The notes under the pieces: model-generated
What the model was told of the DNA's origin: nothing
The model's database searches: none
What the model saw: only the letters and a program-made list of their open reading frames with translations
Shown: positions 8,561 to 17,184 of the stretch, piece by piece
Layout of the letters: each line of letters starts with the position of its first letter
How positions within the stretch are numbered: the stretch's first letter is position 1
Position numbers and translations under genes: made by a program
From: Plantactinospora sp. BC1
GTDB taxonomy: Bacteria; Actinomycetota; Actinomycetes; Mycobacteriales; Micromonosporaceae
Reading direction: 5' to 3'
DNA: 64,000 bases
Assembly: GCF_003030345.1 (NCBI RefSeq)
Contig: NZ_CP028158.1
Location: 1,860,001-1,924,000 of the forward strand

Positions 8561-9381
8561 CGGCCCGCCCCTTCCGGCGCCGGGACGGTCCCGAACGACG
8601 CGGTCCCGAACGGCGCTGGTGTTGCGGAGTGCGCGGCCCCGGAAGGGGTGGCTCCGGTCGCGCCCGGCTCCGGGCTCCCCGCCGGCTGGTCCGGAGTGGC
8701 GGTCGCCGGTGCGAGCACCCCGTCGTTGAGCCGCAGCACCCGGCGCATCTTGTCGGCGTGGTCCCGGTCGTGGGTGACCAGGATCAGCCCGCAGCCGCGT
8801 TCGGTGGCCGAGCGCATCACCTCGATCACCAGGTTGCCGGTCTCGGTGTCGAGCGCGCCGGTCGGCTCGTCGGCCAGCAACAGGCGAGGTTCCCGGACCA
8901 GGGCCCGGGCCACCGCCACCCGCTGCTGTTCACCGCCGGAGAGCCGGGCCGGGCGGTGCTTCGCCAGGTGGGCGATGCCGACCTGGTCGAGCGCGGCCAT
9001 GGTGCGGGCCCGGCGCTTGCGGCGCGGGAGCCAGCCCTGCCCGTTGACCAGGGCCATCGCGACGTTCTGGGCGGCGGTGAGGTGCCCCAGCAGGAAGAAC
9101 CGCTGGAAGACGAAGCCGAACTCGGCGCTGCGCAGGGCGGCGGCCCGGCGTTCGGGCAGCCGGGTGATGTCCCGGCCGCCGAGCAGATAGCGGCCGCCGT
9201 CGGGACGGTCGAAGAGGCCGATCAGGCTGAGCAGGGTGCTCTTGCCGGAGCCGGACCGGCCGAGGATCGCCACGCTCTCCCCCTCGGCGACGGTGAGGTC
9301 GACGCCGTCGAGGATCGTCCGGGGCGTGCGCTGCCCCTTCAACGTCTTGGTGATGCCGTGCAGTTCCAGCAGCGCCGTCAT
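8557..9381 (-). CDS. ABC transporter ATP-binding protein, MacB/LolD type
   Basis: 274-residue ATPase with Walker A GRSGSGKST, signature LSGGEQQRVAVARAL, Walker B LLLADEPTGALD and the H-loop VTHDRDH. The short Q-loop and ADEPTGALD sequence are typical of the LolD/MacB group, which pairs with FtsX permeases. The last 40 residues are an Ala/Pro/Thr-rich tail beyond the domain. It overlaps the permease gene downstream and the adaptor gene upstream by four bases each, so the three are made together. Confidence 0.92.
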   Translation of the reverse strand: MTALLELHGITKTLKGQRTPRTILDGVDLTVAEGESVAILGRSGSGKSTLLSLIGLFDRPDGGRYLLGGRDITRLPERRAAALRSAEFGFVFQRFFLLGHLTAAQNVAMALVNGQGWLPRRKRRARTMAALDQVGIAHLAKHRPARLSGGEQQRVAVARALVREPRLLLADEPTGALDTETGNLVIEVMRSATERGCGLILVTHDRDHADKMRRVLRLNDGVLAPATATPDQPAGSPEPGATGATPSGAAHSATPAPFGTASFGTVPAPEGAGR

Positions 9382-10406
9382 TTCCCGCCCATCGGGTCGG
9401 CCGGGCCGCCGGGCTGCCCCGGCGCCGGTTTCGCCGGTGGCAGGTTGGGTCCGGGTACGGCGACCGTCTCGTCACCGGTCAGCCCGGACTTGATCTGCAC
9501 GACCTTGCCGTCGCTGAGCCCGAGCACCACGTCCCGGGTCTCCCGGTTGCCGTCCGGGCCGACCACGTCCACCTTGCCGCTGCCCTGCCCTCCGGCGACC
9601 GCCTCGACCGGGAGCACGAGTGCGTTCTTCGCCCGGGCCGTCACCACCTGGAGGGTGGCGGTGGCACCGTTGATCAGTTTGACGTTCGACGGCGCCGTGC
9701 AGACCAGCCGCATGCCGGTCGGCTCGGAGGGTTCGACCGGCCGCCCCGGGTCCGGTGGCGGGCCGACCGGTACGACCGGGCGCGCACCCGGGCCGGCGGA
9801 CGGGTCGGTCGACGGCTCCGGGGCCGGCGGATCCGGGATCGTCCCGGCCGGCAGCGCGGCGATGGTGCCGAGGACCTTGCAGGCGAACGGGCCGGGGCCG
9901 TTCTTGATCTGGGCCTGCACGGTCGCCAGCGAGTCCGAGATCTGGTACGCCTGAGCGCCGTCGATCTCCGCGACCAGCCCGTACCCGATCCGCTTCGCCG
10001 ATACCACCGGCATCCCGGCGGTGACGTTGGAACGGTCGTCGACCAGCCGACCGGCGAAGACGGCACCGGCCGGGACGTCGACCCGGTGCGACTTGCCCTT
10101 GGCCCAGACGCTGGCCACCCGCGTCGCCCTGGTCGGCGTGCTCTGCGGCGGGTCGACGTCGCGGTAGCGGATCTGCCCGGCGACCGGTGCCACCACGCCG
10201 AAGACCGGGTTCATGGTGACTCTGCCGGTCAGGCTGACCCGGTTGTCGAGATTCTGCCGGGCCGGCTTCGCCGTGGTCATCGTGGTGCCCCGGGCCGCCA
10301 GTCCGGGGGTCTGGGCCTCCGGGTCCGACTCGCTGCACGCGGCGCCCGCACCGACGAGCAACACGAGCACGCACGAACGCAGCAGCAGTCGCCTTCGCAC
10401 CGGCAC
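9378..10406 (-). CDS. Lipoprotein adaptor of the MacAB-like exporter
   Basis: 342-residue predicted lipoprotein. The signal segment RSCVLVLLVGAGAAC ends in a lipobox cysteine near residue 24. The mature part has a membrane-fusion-like layout: VSLTGRVTMNPVFGVVAPVAGQI resembles the barrel-sandwich start, with a C-terminal beta domain (ALVLPVEAVAGGQGSGKVDVVGPDG) like periplasmic adaptor proteins. A proline-rich linker of about 40 residues interrupts it. In Gram-positive bacteria such proteins sit on the outer face of the membrane and work with a FtsX permease. It is the first gene of the operon. Confidence 0.75.
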   Translation of the reverse strand: MPVRRRLLLRSCVLVLLVGAGAACSESDPEAQTPGLAARGTTMTTAKPARQNLDNRVSLTGRVTMNPVFGVVAPVAGQIRYRDVDPPQSTPTRATRVASVWAKGKSHRVDVPAGAVFAGRLVDDRSNVTAGMPVVSAKRIGYGLVAEIDGAQAYQISDSLATVQAQIKNGPGPFACKVLGTIAALPAGTIPDPPAPEPSTDPSAGPGARPVVPVGPPPDPGRPVEPSEPTGMRLVCTAPSNVKLINGATATLQVVTARAKNALVLPVEAVAGGQGSGKVDVVGPDGNRETRDVVLGLSDGKVVQIKSGLTGDETVAVPGPNLPPAKPAPGQPGGPADPMGGK

Positions 10407-10602
10407 CCCTCACCGACGTAGTCCTGGATCGACACCTGACAAGACGCAGCCAGCCGGTCATCGGTTGCCTCGGGACGGATGATTCGCGACGAACGACCGG
10501 CAAGGTGCGGTGCGCGTGGTCCGCACCGCTACCGCCGTATCAAACCAGAACGCCCGCCGGGGCACTGTCCCCCGCCCGCAGCCCCGGCGCTCCGGGACGG
10601 GA

Positions 10603-12171
10603 TCAGTCGAAGTGCCGGACCCGGGGCCACAGCTCGGCCCAGGCCGGCCCCCGGTCGTGGCACACCACGACCGGCACGCCCTGCTCCTCGTTGTCGACCC
10701 CGACCCCGTTGTCGAGCCGGCCGGCGGTCCGGCACTCGCCGAAGTAGCGGCGAAGCTCCGCCGCCTCGCCCACGCCGACCCCGATCAGCACGGTCGCCGA
10801 CTCCGGCGGCGGTCCGTAGAAGCCCAGCTCGTTATGTCCACTGTAGATCGGCGGTAGCCGGTCGGCGCCGAGTCGGGTGAGCGCACCGGCCTCGCCGTAG
10901 TTGGCGGTCAGCACGACCGCCGCGGCCCGGTCGGCGGGCGCGAGTTCGTCGTACGCCCGGACCACCTGGTCGACGTAGCGGGGCCAGCCGACCGAGTCGG
11001 CGGCGGTGATGTTGATGCCGGGTACCGGCGTGTCGCCGAGCACCTCGACCGGGAGCAGCGGCAGCGCGATCACCGCGCTCGTCGCCGCGTTCAGCAGGTA
11101 CGCCGCGCCGACCACGAGGGCGCGGAGCCGCCGTCGCCCCCGCCGCAGCCACTCGGCCACCAGTACGCACCCGGCGGCGAAGAGCACGCCGAGCAGCGCG
11201 TACGGGTAGTAGGGCTGACCGCCGGAGACCAGCACCAGTACGCAGACGACCAGGTACGCCACGGCGAGCGCGCGTACCGGCCCCCACGGTCGGCGACGCA
11301 GCAGCCCGACCAGGCCGGCGAGCCAGACCGCCGCCAGCAGCGGCCCGATCAGCAGGAACTGGAAGGGCAGGAAGGTGGTCCGCGACTCGGCGCCCTTGTT
11401 CTCGGCGATCGCGCCGGCCATGTCGGCCTGGGGCAGCTCGTGGCTGAGCTGGTAGACCAGGTTGGGTGCGCCGACCACCAGGGCGAGCGCCACGCCGGCC
11501 CAGAGCCAGCGGTTGGCCAGGACCCGACGCGGTCCCACCGCGAGCAGCCCGGCGCCGAGCCCGACCAGCAGGAGCGCCACCAGCAGTTTGTTGTAGAGCC
11601 CGATCCCGAGCACCGCCCCGGCCGCCAGCCACCAGCGCGGCTGGTCGCGCAGCAGCGCCCGGGTGGCACAGAGGACGATGCCGAGCCAGACCACCACGTC
11701 GAACCCGGCGGTGAGCAGCACGTGTCCGAAGATCAGCGTGGCCGCCCCGGTGCCGAGACCGAACGCGGCCAGGGTCTGGGCGAGCGCGCCGCCGCCGAGT
11801 TCGCGGGCGAGCAGGGCGGCCAGCAGCAGCGCTGCCAGCACGCAGAGGGTGGCCGGCACCCGCAGTCCCCAGAGCGAGCCGCCGGAGAGGGTGTCGGCCA
11901 GCCGGGCGACCGCCGGGGTGAGCGGCGGCTGGTCCCGGTAGCCCCAGTCGGGGCGGAGCATCAGGAAGTAGAGCTCGTCGCGGTGGTAGCCGTAGCCCCC
12001 GTTGGTGGCCAACAGCAGCGTGCCGACCAGCGCGGCGACGGCGCCGAGCGGTCGCCAGGCGACCGGGGGCGGCGCGACCCGCCCGCCGTCGGCGGTCGCG
12101 GACGACTCGGGTACTCCCGGCGGCGCGCTGTCCGCGGTGATCGCGGCCGGCCGGACGGCGTGCTCGGTCAT
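10603..12171 (-). CDS. GT39-like glycosyltransferase (ArnT/PMT family membrane protein)
   Basis: 522-residue polytopic membrane protein. The N-terminal region YGYHRDELYFLMLRPDWGYR holds the acidic DE pair of the first extracytoplasmic loop that is catalytic in GT39/ArnT enzymes. It is followed by DQPPLTPAVARLADTL and about ten hydrophobic helices, then a soluble C-terminal domain. Family members transfer sugars from polyprenyl-phosphate donors to proteins or lipids outside the membrane. The gene stands alone behind a promoter with an elaborate dyad, which suggests tight control by a repressor encoded elsewhere. Confidence 0.85.
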   Translation of the reverse strand: MTEHAVRPAAITADSAPPGVPESSATADGGRVAPPPVAWRPLGAVAALVGTLLLATNGGYGYHRDELYFLMLRPDWGYRDQPPLTPAVARLADTLSGGSLWGLRVPATLCVLAALLLAALLARELGGGALAQTLAAFGLGTGAATLIFGHVLLTAGFDVVVWLGIVLCATRALLRDQPRWWLAAGAVLGIGLYNKLLVALLLVGLGAGLLAVGPRRVLANRWLWAGVALALVVGAPNLVYQLSHELPQADMAGAIAENKGAESRTTFLPFQFLLIGPLLAAVWLAGLVGLLRRRPWGPVRALAVAYLVVCVLVLVSGGQPYYPYALLGVLFAAGCVLVAEWLRRGRRRLRALVVGAAYLLNAATSAVIALPLLPVEVLGDTPVPGINITAADSVGWPRYVDQVVRAYDELAPADRAAAVVLTANYGEAGALTRLGADRLPPIYSGHNELGFYGPPPESATVLIGVGVGEAAELRRYFGECRTAGRLDNGVGVDNEEQGVPVVVCHDRGPAWAELWPRVRHFD

Positions 12172-12230
12172 CGGTCGCCCCTCCCCCTGGCGCGGCGGTG
12201 CCGGCGAGCCCGTGACCCGAACCCCGACCG

Positions 12231-12276
12231 CCTATACATAACGGTTAGAGCTTAACGGTTATGTATAGGCTGTCAA
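12231..12276 (-). promoter_or_regulatory. Promoter with nested inverted and direct repeats upstream of the GT39-like gene
   Basis: CCTATACATAAC (12231-12242) and GTTATGTATAGG (12258-12269) are perfect 12-bp inverted repeats. Nested inside are two direct copies of TAACGGTTA (12239-12247 and 12253-12261), 14 bases apart. On the minus strand TTGACA (12276-12271) is a consensus -35, and TAAGCT lies 16 bases further on as a possible -10. The whole dyad covers the promoter, as a TetR- or MarR-type operator would. The A+T-rich block stands out from the surrounding GC-rich DNA. Confidence 0.65.
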
Positions 12277-12442
12277 CGCCCTCCGAACAGGACCGACGAC
12301 CGAACGACCGGCCGGGACGACGTCCACCGTGGCCGTGACAGACCGCGGCCGGGCCGCTCGGCCGCACCGCGCCAGCTTCGACGCGAGGCGGTCCGCTCGG
12401 CCCGGCCTGGAGGTCGGGCGCCGGCTCGTGGCCGGCGGTGCG

Positions 12443-14815
12443 TCAGCGGTAGTCGCAGACCCCCGTCGGGAAGATCTGCTCCAGGCGCCGCCGCTCGGCG
12501 TCGGTCGGGCGCCACGATCCGTAGAGGCCCCAGGCGATCGCCACCCGGACCGGCTGCCGGTCGCAGGCGTAGACGCCGCCCTCGATCGGCCCACCGGCGA
12601 CCGTCCGGGACGTCCCGTAGAGCGGGAACTGTCGGGTGCAGGCGCCGTCGGGCCGGTTGTCGAGGATGCCGTCCCAGACGCGGTCACCCCGGGCGATCTC
12701 CGTACCGTCGGTGCGGAAGCAGCGGTCGACGGCGAGCGCCGGCCTGTTGCCCTGCACGCCCCGCCACGGCCGGAGACGCAGGTTGGCCATCCAGTCGTCG
12801 ATCACCGCCAGCGCCTCCGGGGTCTGGTCGTGCGCCTCGGCCGGGCGGGCGTCGGTGAACCAGATGACCTGGTTGCCGGCGTCCCGGTCGTGGTCGCGCA
12901 TCCGCTGCCGGGACGCGAAGGACTGGTGCGAGTTGTGCATGTCCAGCTGTTCTTCGAGGTAGTGCCGCCAGTCGATGATGGGGATGTCGATGTCGCCGGT
13001 GAAGACGATCCCGGACTCGTACGCGGCCCGGATCGCCCGCCGGTCACCCGTGGTACGCGGTGCCGGTGTCCGACCGCCGTCCGGCGACAGGCGCATGTTC
13101 CGGGACGACCAGGGGTCGAACTGGGCCGGGTCGGCACAGGCCGCCGGGGTGAACGGGCAGCCCTCCTGCACCATCTCCGACTGCGGCTTCCAGGAGCCGA
13201 CCCGGGCGTTCAGGTCGAGGAACTCGGCCGGGGTGATCCGGCCCGAGGTCAGCGCCGAGAGCCCGTACTGGACGCCGACGTTGTCCCAGGTGGACCGGGC
13301 GTACCCGTCCGGGCCGGTGCCGTAGATGTTGACCAGGTCGCCCCAGTGCGACCACTGCACCGTCTCGGCCACCCCGGGCGGGTCCATCCGGTCCCAAAGC
13401 GGGTCGCCGGGGAACCAGCGCGGGTTCAGTGCCAGCGGGGTCAGGCCGCGCCAGCCCTCGATGCACTCGGTGGAGCCGGGCGCACCACCGAGGTACGGGT
13501 TCGGCACCGTGGCGCTGGCGTTCATGCCGATCAGCCAGGTCCGGTTCTCCCAGTTCCGCCACTTCGGGTTCGCGCGATCGGTGACGTCCATGTAGTACTC
13601 GAGCAGCTCACAGTCGCCGACGTGGATCGTCTGGGTGGCCATGTCCGGATACGAGTACTGCGGAATCGCGGCGTCGATCACCCGGTTGCCGTAGTTCTGG
13701 CCGTAGACGTACTGCTGGATGCCGCCGCCGGAGCCGCCGACCCCGACCGTGTAGAGCGGAACGCCGTACTCCTCGACGAAGTGCTCCTTCAGCATCAGCG
13801 CGGTCTCGCCGCCGAGCACGAGGTTGTAGTGGGTGGCGGTGCGGGTGCCGGTGGAGTAGAGGACGGCGTAGCCGAGCGAGAGACCCTCGTGGTAGAGGTG
13901 CCCGCCGGGAAGCCGACCCTGGTCGTGTCCGATCGCCACCCCGCCGTCGAAGCGGTAGACGACCCGCCGGTTCCAGTTCCCCTCCAGCACCGCGATCGAG
14001 TAGACGAACCGGTTGATGGTGCCGCGTTCCCGACGTACGACGTAGTCGACGGTCCGGCCGTCCAGGGTGCGGGTGGTGGTCAGGTCGGCCGGGCGGCTGC
14101 CGTCCGTCGGCATCGGCTTGAACGTGCCGTCGGCGGCCCGGTAGAGCCGGTCGGTGACGGTCGGGGCGGCACAGTCCCGGCTCCAGCCGACGATCGCGCC
14201 GTCCGGACCGGACACCCGCATGCCCTGACGGTCCTGGTTGTCCACGAGCGGGGCGCCGAGTCCGTTCTGTTCGGTGCGGCAGAGGAACGGATACTGCTGT
14301 GGCCCGGAGAAAATCGGACCGGAGATCGGATGGTTGCGTACGGCCAGGGTCGCGGTACGGGCCGACCGGGCGCTCGCCCGGAGCAGGTTCGCGCCGTCCC
14401 GGAGCCCGTCGACGACGCCGCGCAGTGACCGGCCGTCGACCCGGAACGCGCGGGTGACGTCGGCGCCGTTACGGGTGACCCGGACCGAGCGCGGGTCGGT
14501 CCGGCCGTCGACGGTGACCCGGACCAGCGCGTCGCCGCCGGTGACCTGATCGGCCCGGCTGGAGAGGACCTCGATGTCGAGCCGCTGCCCGGCACCGCCG
14601 GTCCAGGCGGCGGCCGGCGTCGCCAGGCCAGCGCCGAGTACGGCGGTCAGGGTGATGCCGAGGGCACCGGTGAGGCCCCGGCGGGTGCGGGATCGGGCGG
14701 ACGTGGTGCCGGTCCCGGCGGGCGGGGCGGGGCGGCTCCGTCGGCCGGGTCGGCCGGTGTGGACGGTGCCGTCAGCGGTACGCCGACGGCGAGCGAGGAA
14801 GCTGAGCGCGGACAT
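12443..14815 (-). CDS. Secreted DUF6351-type protein
   Basis: 790-residue exported protein of the type annotated DUF6351 (recognition from memory). The start at ATG 14815 has GGAGG seven bases upstream; a longer frame to 14881 has no such site. The N-terminus has an Arg-rich region followed by ITLTAVLGAGLATPAAAW, a signal peptide. A beta-rich domain follows, then a large domain containing YTVGVGGSGGGIQQYVYG, whose GxSxGG motif resembles an alpha/beta-hydrolase nucleophile elbow. Many conserved-looking Trp, Asp and Cys residues follow. An esterase or tannase-like activity is plausible but unproven. Confidence 0.75.
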   Translation of the reverse strand: MSALSFLARRRRTADGTVHTGRPGRRSRPAPPAGTGTTSARSRTRRGLTGALGITLTAVLGAGLATPAAAWTGGAGQRLDIEVLSSRADQVTGGDALVRVTVDGRTDPRSVRVTRNGADVTRAFRVDGRSLRGVVDGLRDGANLLRASARSARTATLAVRNHPISGPIFSGPQQYPFLCRTEQNGLGAPLVDNQDRQGMRVSGPDGAIVGWSRDCAAPTVTDRLYRAADGTFKPMPTDGSRPADLTTTRTLDGRTVDYVVRRERGTINRFVYSIAVLEGNWNRRVVYRFDGGVAIGHDQGRLPGGHLYHEGLSLGYAVLYSTGTRTATHYNLVLGGETALMLKEHFVEEYGVPLYTVGVGGSGGGIQQYVYGQNYGNRVIDAAIPQYSYPDMATQTIHVGDCELLEYYMDVTDRANPKWRNWENRTWLIGMNASATVPNPYLGGAPGSTECIEGWRGLTPLALNPRWFPGDPLWDRMDPPGVAETVQWSHWGDLVNIYGTGPDGYARSTWDNVGVQYGLSALTSGRITPAEFLDLNARVGSWKPQSEMVQEGCPFTPAACADPAQFDPWSSRNMRLSPDGGRTPAPRTTGDRRAIRAAYESGIVFTGDIDIPIIDWRHYLEEQLDMHNSHQSFASRQRMRDHDRDAGNQVIWFTDARPAEAHDQTPEALAVIDDWMANLRLRPWRGVQGNRPALAVDRCFRTDGTEIARGDRVWDGILDNRPDGACTRQFPLYGTSRTVAGGPIEGGVYACDRQPVRVAIAWGLYGSWRPTDAERRRLEQIFPTGVCDYR

Positions 14816-14917
14816 CGTCCCTCCGTCTCCTCCCCCCGGAGCCCGGCAGCCCCGGATGGTGGCGGACACCGACGATGTCATGAGGATCGTTCGCTTGTCG
14901 AGATCGTCGGCGTCGGC

Positions 14918-15415
14918 TCAGCCGCGTTCGCCCTCTTCGGTCCGGAAGGTGCGGAAGCCTCGGCGGTGATAGTTGGGCAGGGCGTGCGGGTGGTCCACCG
15001 ACGAGGTGTGCAACCAGATCCGCCGTACGGTGGGAGTCAGTTCCCAGGCCCGCTGGACCCCGAGCGTCAACGCGTACCCGCCCAGGCGCCGGCCGACGAA
15101 CCTCGGCACCAGCCCGAAGGTCTCGATCTCCACCTCGTCGCCGGGATGGAGATCGTAGGCAACCAGTCCCGCCGGCTCACCGGCGAAAGAGAGCAGCCAG
15201 AACACCCGGTCCGGGTAGCGGGTGAACCAGGCGCGCCATTCCTCCCCGGTTCGGGTCGCGCACGGCCAGCCGTGCGGAGCGCCGATCTCGACCTGCAACT
15301 CGACGACCAACGGCGAGTCCCGGTCCAACGGCTCCAGCGCCAGCCCGGGCACCGGGTCGGCCGGGACGAACTGGTCGCGGGCCGTCAGCTCCAGGTACGT
15401 CACGATCTCCCTCAC
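14918..15415 (-). CDS. GNAT-family N-acetyltransferase
   Basis: 165-residue acetyltransferase. The acetyl-CoA signature is ETFGLVPRFVGRRLGGYALT, with VRRIWLHTSSVDHPHALPNY providing the following strand and a Pro-Asn-Tyr bulge, then HRRGFRTFR. The N-terminal 40 residues fit the receiving-substrate part of the fold. Substrate unknown. It lies between the DUF6351 gene and the peptide locus with no overlap to either, so its link to them is uncertain. Confidence 0.8.
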   Translation of the reverse strand: MREIVTYLELTARDQFVPADPVPGLALEPLDRDSPLVVELQVEIGAPHGWPCATRTGEEWRAWFTRYPDRVFWLLSFAGEPAGLVAYDLHPGDEVEIETFGLVPRFVGRRLGGYALTLGVQRAWELTPTVRRIWLHTSSVDHPHALPNYHRRGFRTFRTEEGERG

Positions 15416-15467
15416 CCGCCGAAGACTACGGGCGGCCCCGAGGCGACCTCGTTCCGAGCCCGGCCGC

Positions 15468-16058
15468 TCAGCCGACCGAACGGCCGCCCCGGACGGCGGT
15501 ACCGCGACGGGCCGCTCCCCCGGCCGGGGTGCCGGGCAGGAAGAGCGCGACGATGTCGTCGAGGCGGACGACGACGAGCGCCCCCACCACGGCCAGCGGT
15601 ACGGCGAGCACGACCGTGCCGACCGTCATCCCGGTACCACCGAGCGAGACGTACCCGCCGATCCCGGCGACCACGGTCAGCACGACGTTGCGGGCGAGGT
15701 GCTGCCGGCCGAACGGGGCCGCGGCGGCTTCCCCGAAGCACCGGCAGGAGACCCGGGTACCACGGCGGAGCACCGCCGCGACCGCCACCGTGAACGCCGC
15801 CAACAGGGCCGCCGCCAGCGCGAACCCGACCGTGGTCACCTCGGCGACGGGCAGCGGTACCAGCAGCAGCGGCACCACCGCCTCGGCCGCCGTCACCGCC
15901 ACCGCCAGCGGGACGACCACCCGGGACGGCAGCAGCGCCATCGCCCGCAACGAGTCGGCGAAGGCCCGGAACGCCGCCCGCCCCCGCACCTTGCTGCCGG
16001 CCGAGGCCAGGAAGACCAGTACGAGCAGCCACCGGCTGAACTCCGACACGTACGACAC
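15468..16058 (-). CDS. MauE/DoxX-like redox-associated membrane protein
   Basis: 196-residue integral membrane protein. Four or five helices are visible, and the loop RRGTRVSCRCFGEA carries the CxCFG pair (Cys105, Cys107) typical of MauE-type proteins. In methylamine dehydrogenase maturation MauE works with MauD to form disulfides in the small subunit. I chose GTG 16058, with GGAGG about eight bases upstream; a second GTG at 16049 is possible. The gene lies beside a MauD-like thioredoxin, a signal-peptidase homologue and a cysteine-rich peptide, which argues for a disulfide-transfer role for that peptide. Confidence 0.8.
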   Translation of the reverse strand: MSYVSEFSRWLLVLVFLASAGSKVRGRAAFRAFADSLRAMALLPSRVVVPLAVAVTAAEAVVPLLLVPLPVAEVTTVGFALAAALLAAFTVAVAAVLRRGTRVSCRCFGEAAAAPFGRQHLARNVVLTVVAGIGGYVSLGGTGMTVGTVVLAVPLAVVGALVVVRLDDIVALFLPGTPAGGAARRGTAVRGGRSVG

Positions 16059-16097
16059 GCTCTCCCGCCTCCTGTCAACGCCCGCCCCACGAGGGGC

Positions 16098-16112
16098 TAC
16101 CGTGGCGCGGTG
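16098..16112 (+). promoter_or_regulatory. Leaderless-type -10 box for the S26 peptidase gene
   Basis: TACCGT at 16098-16103 is followed by six bases and the GTG start at 16110. No ribosome site precedes the GTG, so a leaderless message is likely. No convincing -35 was seen on this strand. Confidence 0.45.
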
Positions 16113-16562
16113 CCTGGACCCACTCTGCTGATCGTCGCCGGCTCGTTCGTGACGCTCGGGATCGCCGTCCTGGTTGCCCGCGCCCTGCTCCAGGTCGTCG
16201 GGGTCAACGGCGACAGCATGACCCCGACGTACCGGGACGGCGATCAGCTCCTCGTGCTCCGGCGGGGATTCCGGCGGCGACTGCGGGTCGGCGCCGTCGT
16301 CGTCTGCCTGCCGCCGCCCGGCATCAGGATCACCTCGGGCGACGTCGACGCCGCCACACAGTTGATGGTCAAGCGGGTGGCGGCGCTGCCGGAGGGACAG
16401 GTCTACGTCCTCGGCGACGCACCGCGACACAGCCTCGACTCCCGCGCCTTCGGCGCACTCGCACCGGAACTGGTGCGGGGCGTGGTCGTCCGACGGCTGC
16501 GGGCCGCCGTGGAATCAGCGCCCGGCGGGCACGACGTCGCGCCCCGGGGCGAGCTCGGCTAG
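16110..16562 (+). CDS. S26 signal peptidase I homologue
   Basis: 150-residue membrane-anchored serine protease of the signal peptidase I family. One N-terminal helix (LLIVAGSFVTLGIAVLVARAL) is followed by the catalytic motif NGDSMTPTYRDGDQLLV with the nucleophile Ser. The Lys general base lies in QLMVKRVAALPEG, and box E is VLGDAPRHSLDSRAFG. All three boxes are intact, but at 150 residues it is much shorter than housekeeping LepB. Its 3' end overlaps the thioredoxin gene on the other strand by 48 bases. I infer that it trims the leader of the adjacent cysteine-rich peptide. Confidence 0.88.
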   Translation: MPGPTLLIVAGSFVTLGIAVLVARALLQVVGVNGDSMTPTYRDGDQLLVLRRGFRRRLRVGAVVVCLPPPGIRITSGDVDAATQLMVKRVAALPEGQVYVLGDAPRHSLDSRAFGALAPELVRGVVVRRLRAAVESAPGGHDVAPRGELG

Positions 16563-17105
16563 CTGTGCGGCGCTGTTGCTGACCCCGGCCACCCGCCCGT
16601 CGGTGCCGACCAGATAGAACGCGGGGAAGGCGGCGACCTGGAAGGCCGACTGGAGCGCCCCGTCGAGCGGCTCGTGGACGACCGCCGCCCGGGTGTCGGA
16701 GACGCCCAGCGCCGCCACCAGCTCGGCGCGCTCGCGCTCCTCCCGGTCCGGCTGCTCCGGGTGCAGCCTGGTGAGCACGACGAGCACCGCCGTCGGCGTC
16801 TCCAGCGCCTCGGCGAGCGCCGACCGTACCGAGGGGAGCTGCTCCTGGCATCCCGAACAGTCGGGGGCGAGGAACGCCACCAGGGCGCCGGCCGCGTGCA
16901 GCGAGGCGAGGGAGACGACCTCGCCGCCGGCGGTCGACGCGGTGAAATCCGGCACCCGCGCGCCGACCGTGAGGGTCACCGGCGGGCGGACGGCGGCCAA
17001 CTCCTGCGTGTGCTCGCGCAGCTTCCTGACGACGCCGAAGGTGAGCAGCAGGTTCAACAGCGTGAGTGTGGTGAGGACGACGAGTACGGCGACGACGACG
17101 GTCAC
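16515..17105 (-). CDS. MauD/TlpA-like membrane-anchored thioredoxin
   Basis: 196-residue redoxin. One N-terminal helix (residues 1-25, VVVAVLVVLTTLTLLNLLL) anchors a thioredoxin fold that should face outside the cell. The active site is LAPDCSGCQEQLPSV (Cys83 and Cys86), and AAFPAFYLVGTDG provides the cis-proline loop. GTG 17105 follows AGGAG at proper spacing and puts the helix at the N-terminus; longer starts add an unlikely polar extension. It lies 79 bases after the peptide gene on the same strand and probably shares its transcript. With MauE it would oxidise or isomerise disulfides in the exported peptide. Confidence 0.85.
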   Translation of the reverse strand: MTVVVAVLVVLTTLTLLNLLLTFGVVRKLREHTQELAAVRPPVTLTVGARVPDFTASTAGGEVVSLASLHAAGALVAFLAPDCSGCQEQLPSVRSALAEALETPTAVLVVLTRLHPEQPDREERERAELVAALGVSDTRAAVVHEPLDGALQSAFQVAAFPAFYLVGTDGRVAGVSNSAAQLAELAPGRDVVPAGR

Positions 17106-17184
17106 GGGTTCGCTCCTGACGGGAATGGGCACGAGCGCGTCGCGGCCGGGGGTGTCCGGCCGCGACGCTCTCACGGGCGGTACT

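Noticed and set aside
12329..14428. A 699-codon plus-strand frame opposite the DUF6351 gene
   Set aside because: It is a GC-rich shadow: no signal peptide, no domain, and no ribosome site. The minus-strand gene has both a signal peptide and conserved-looking motifs.
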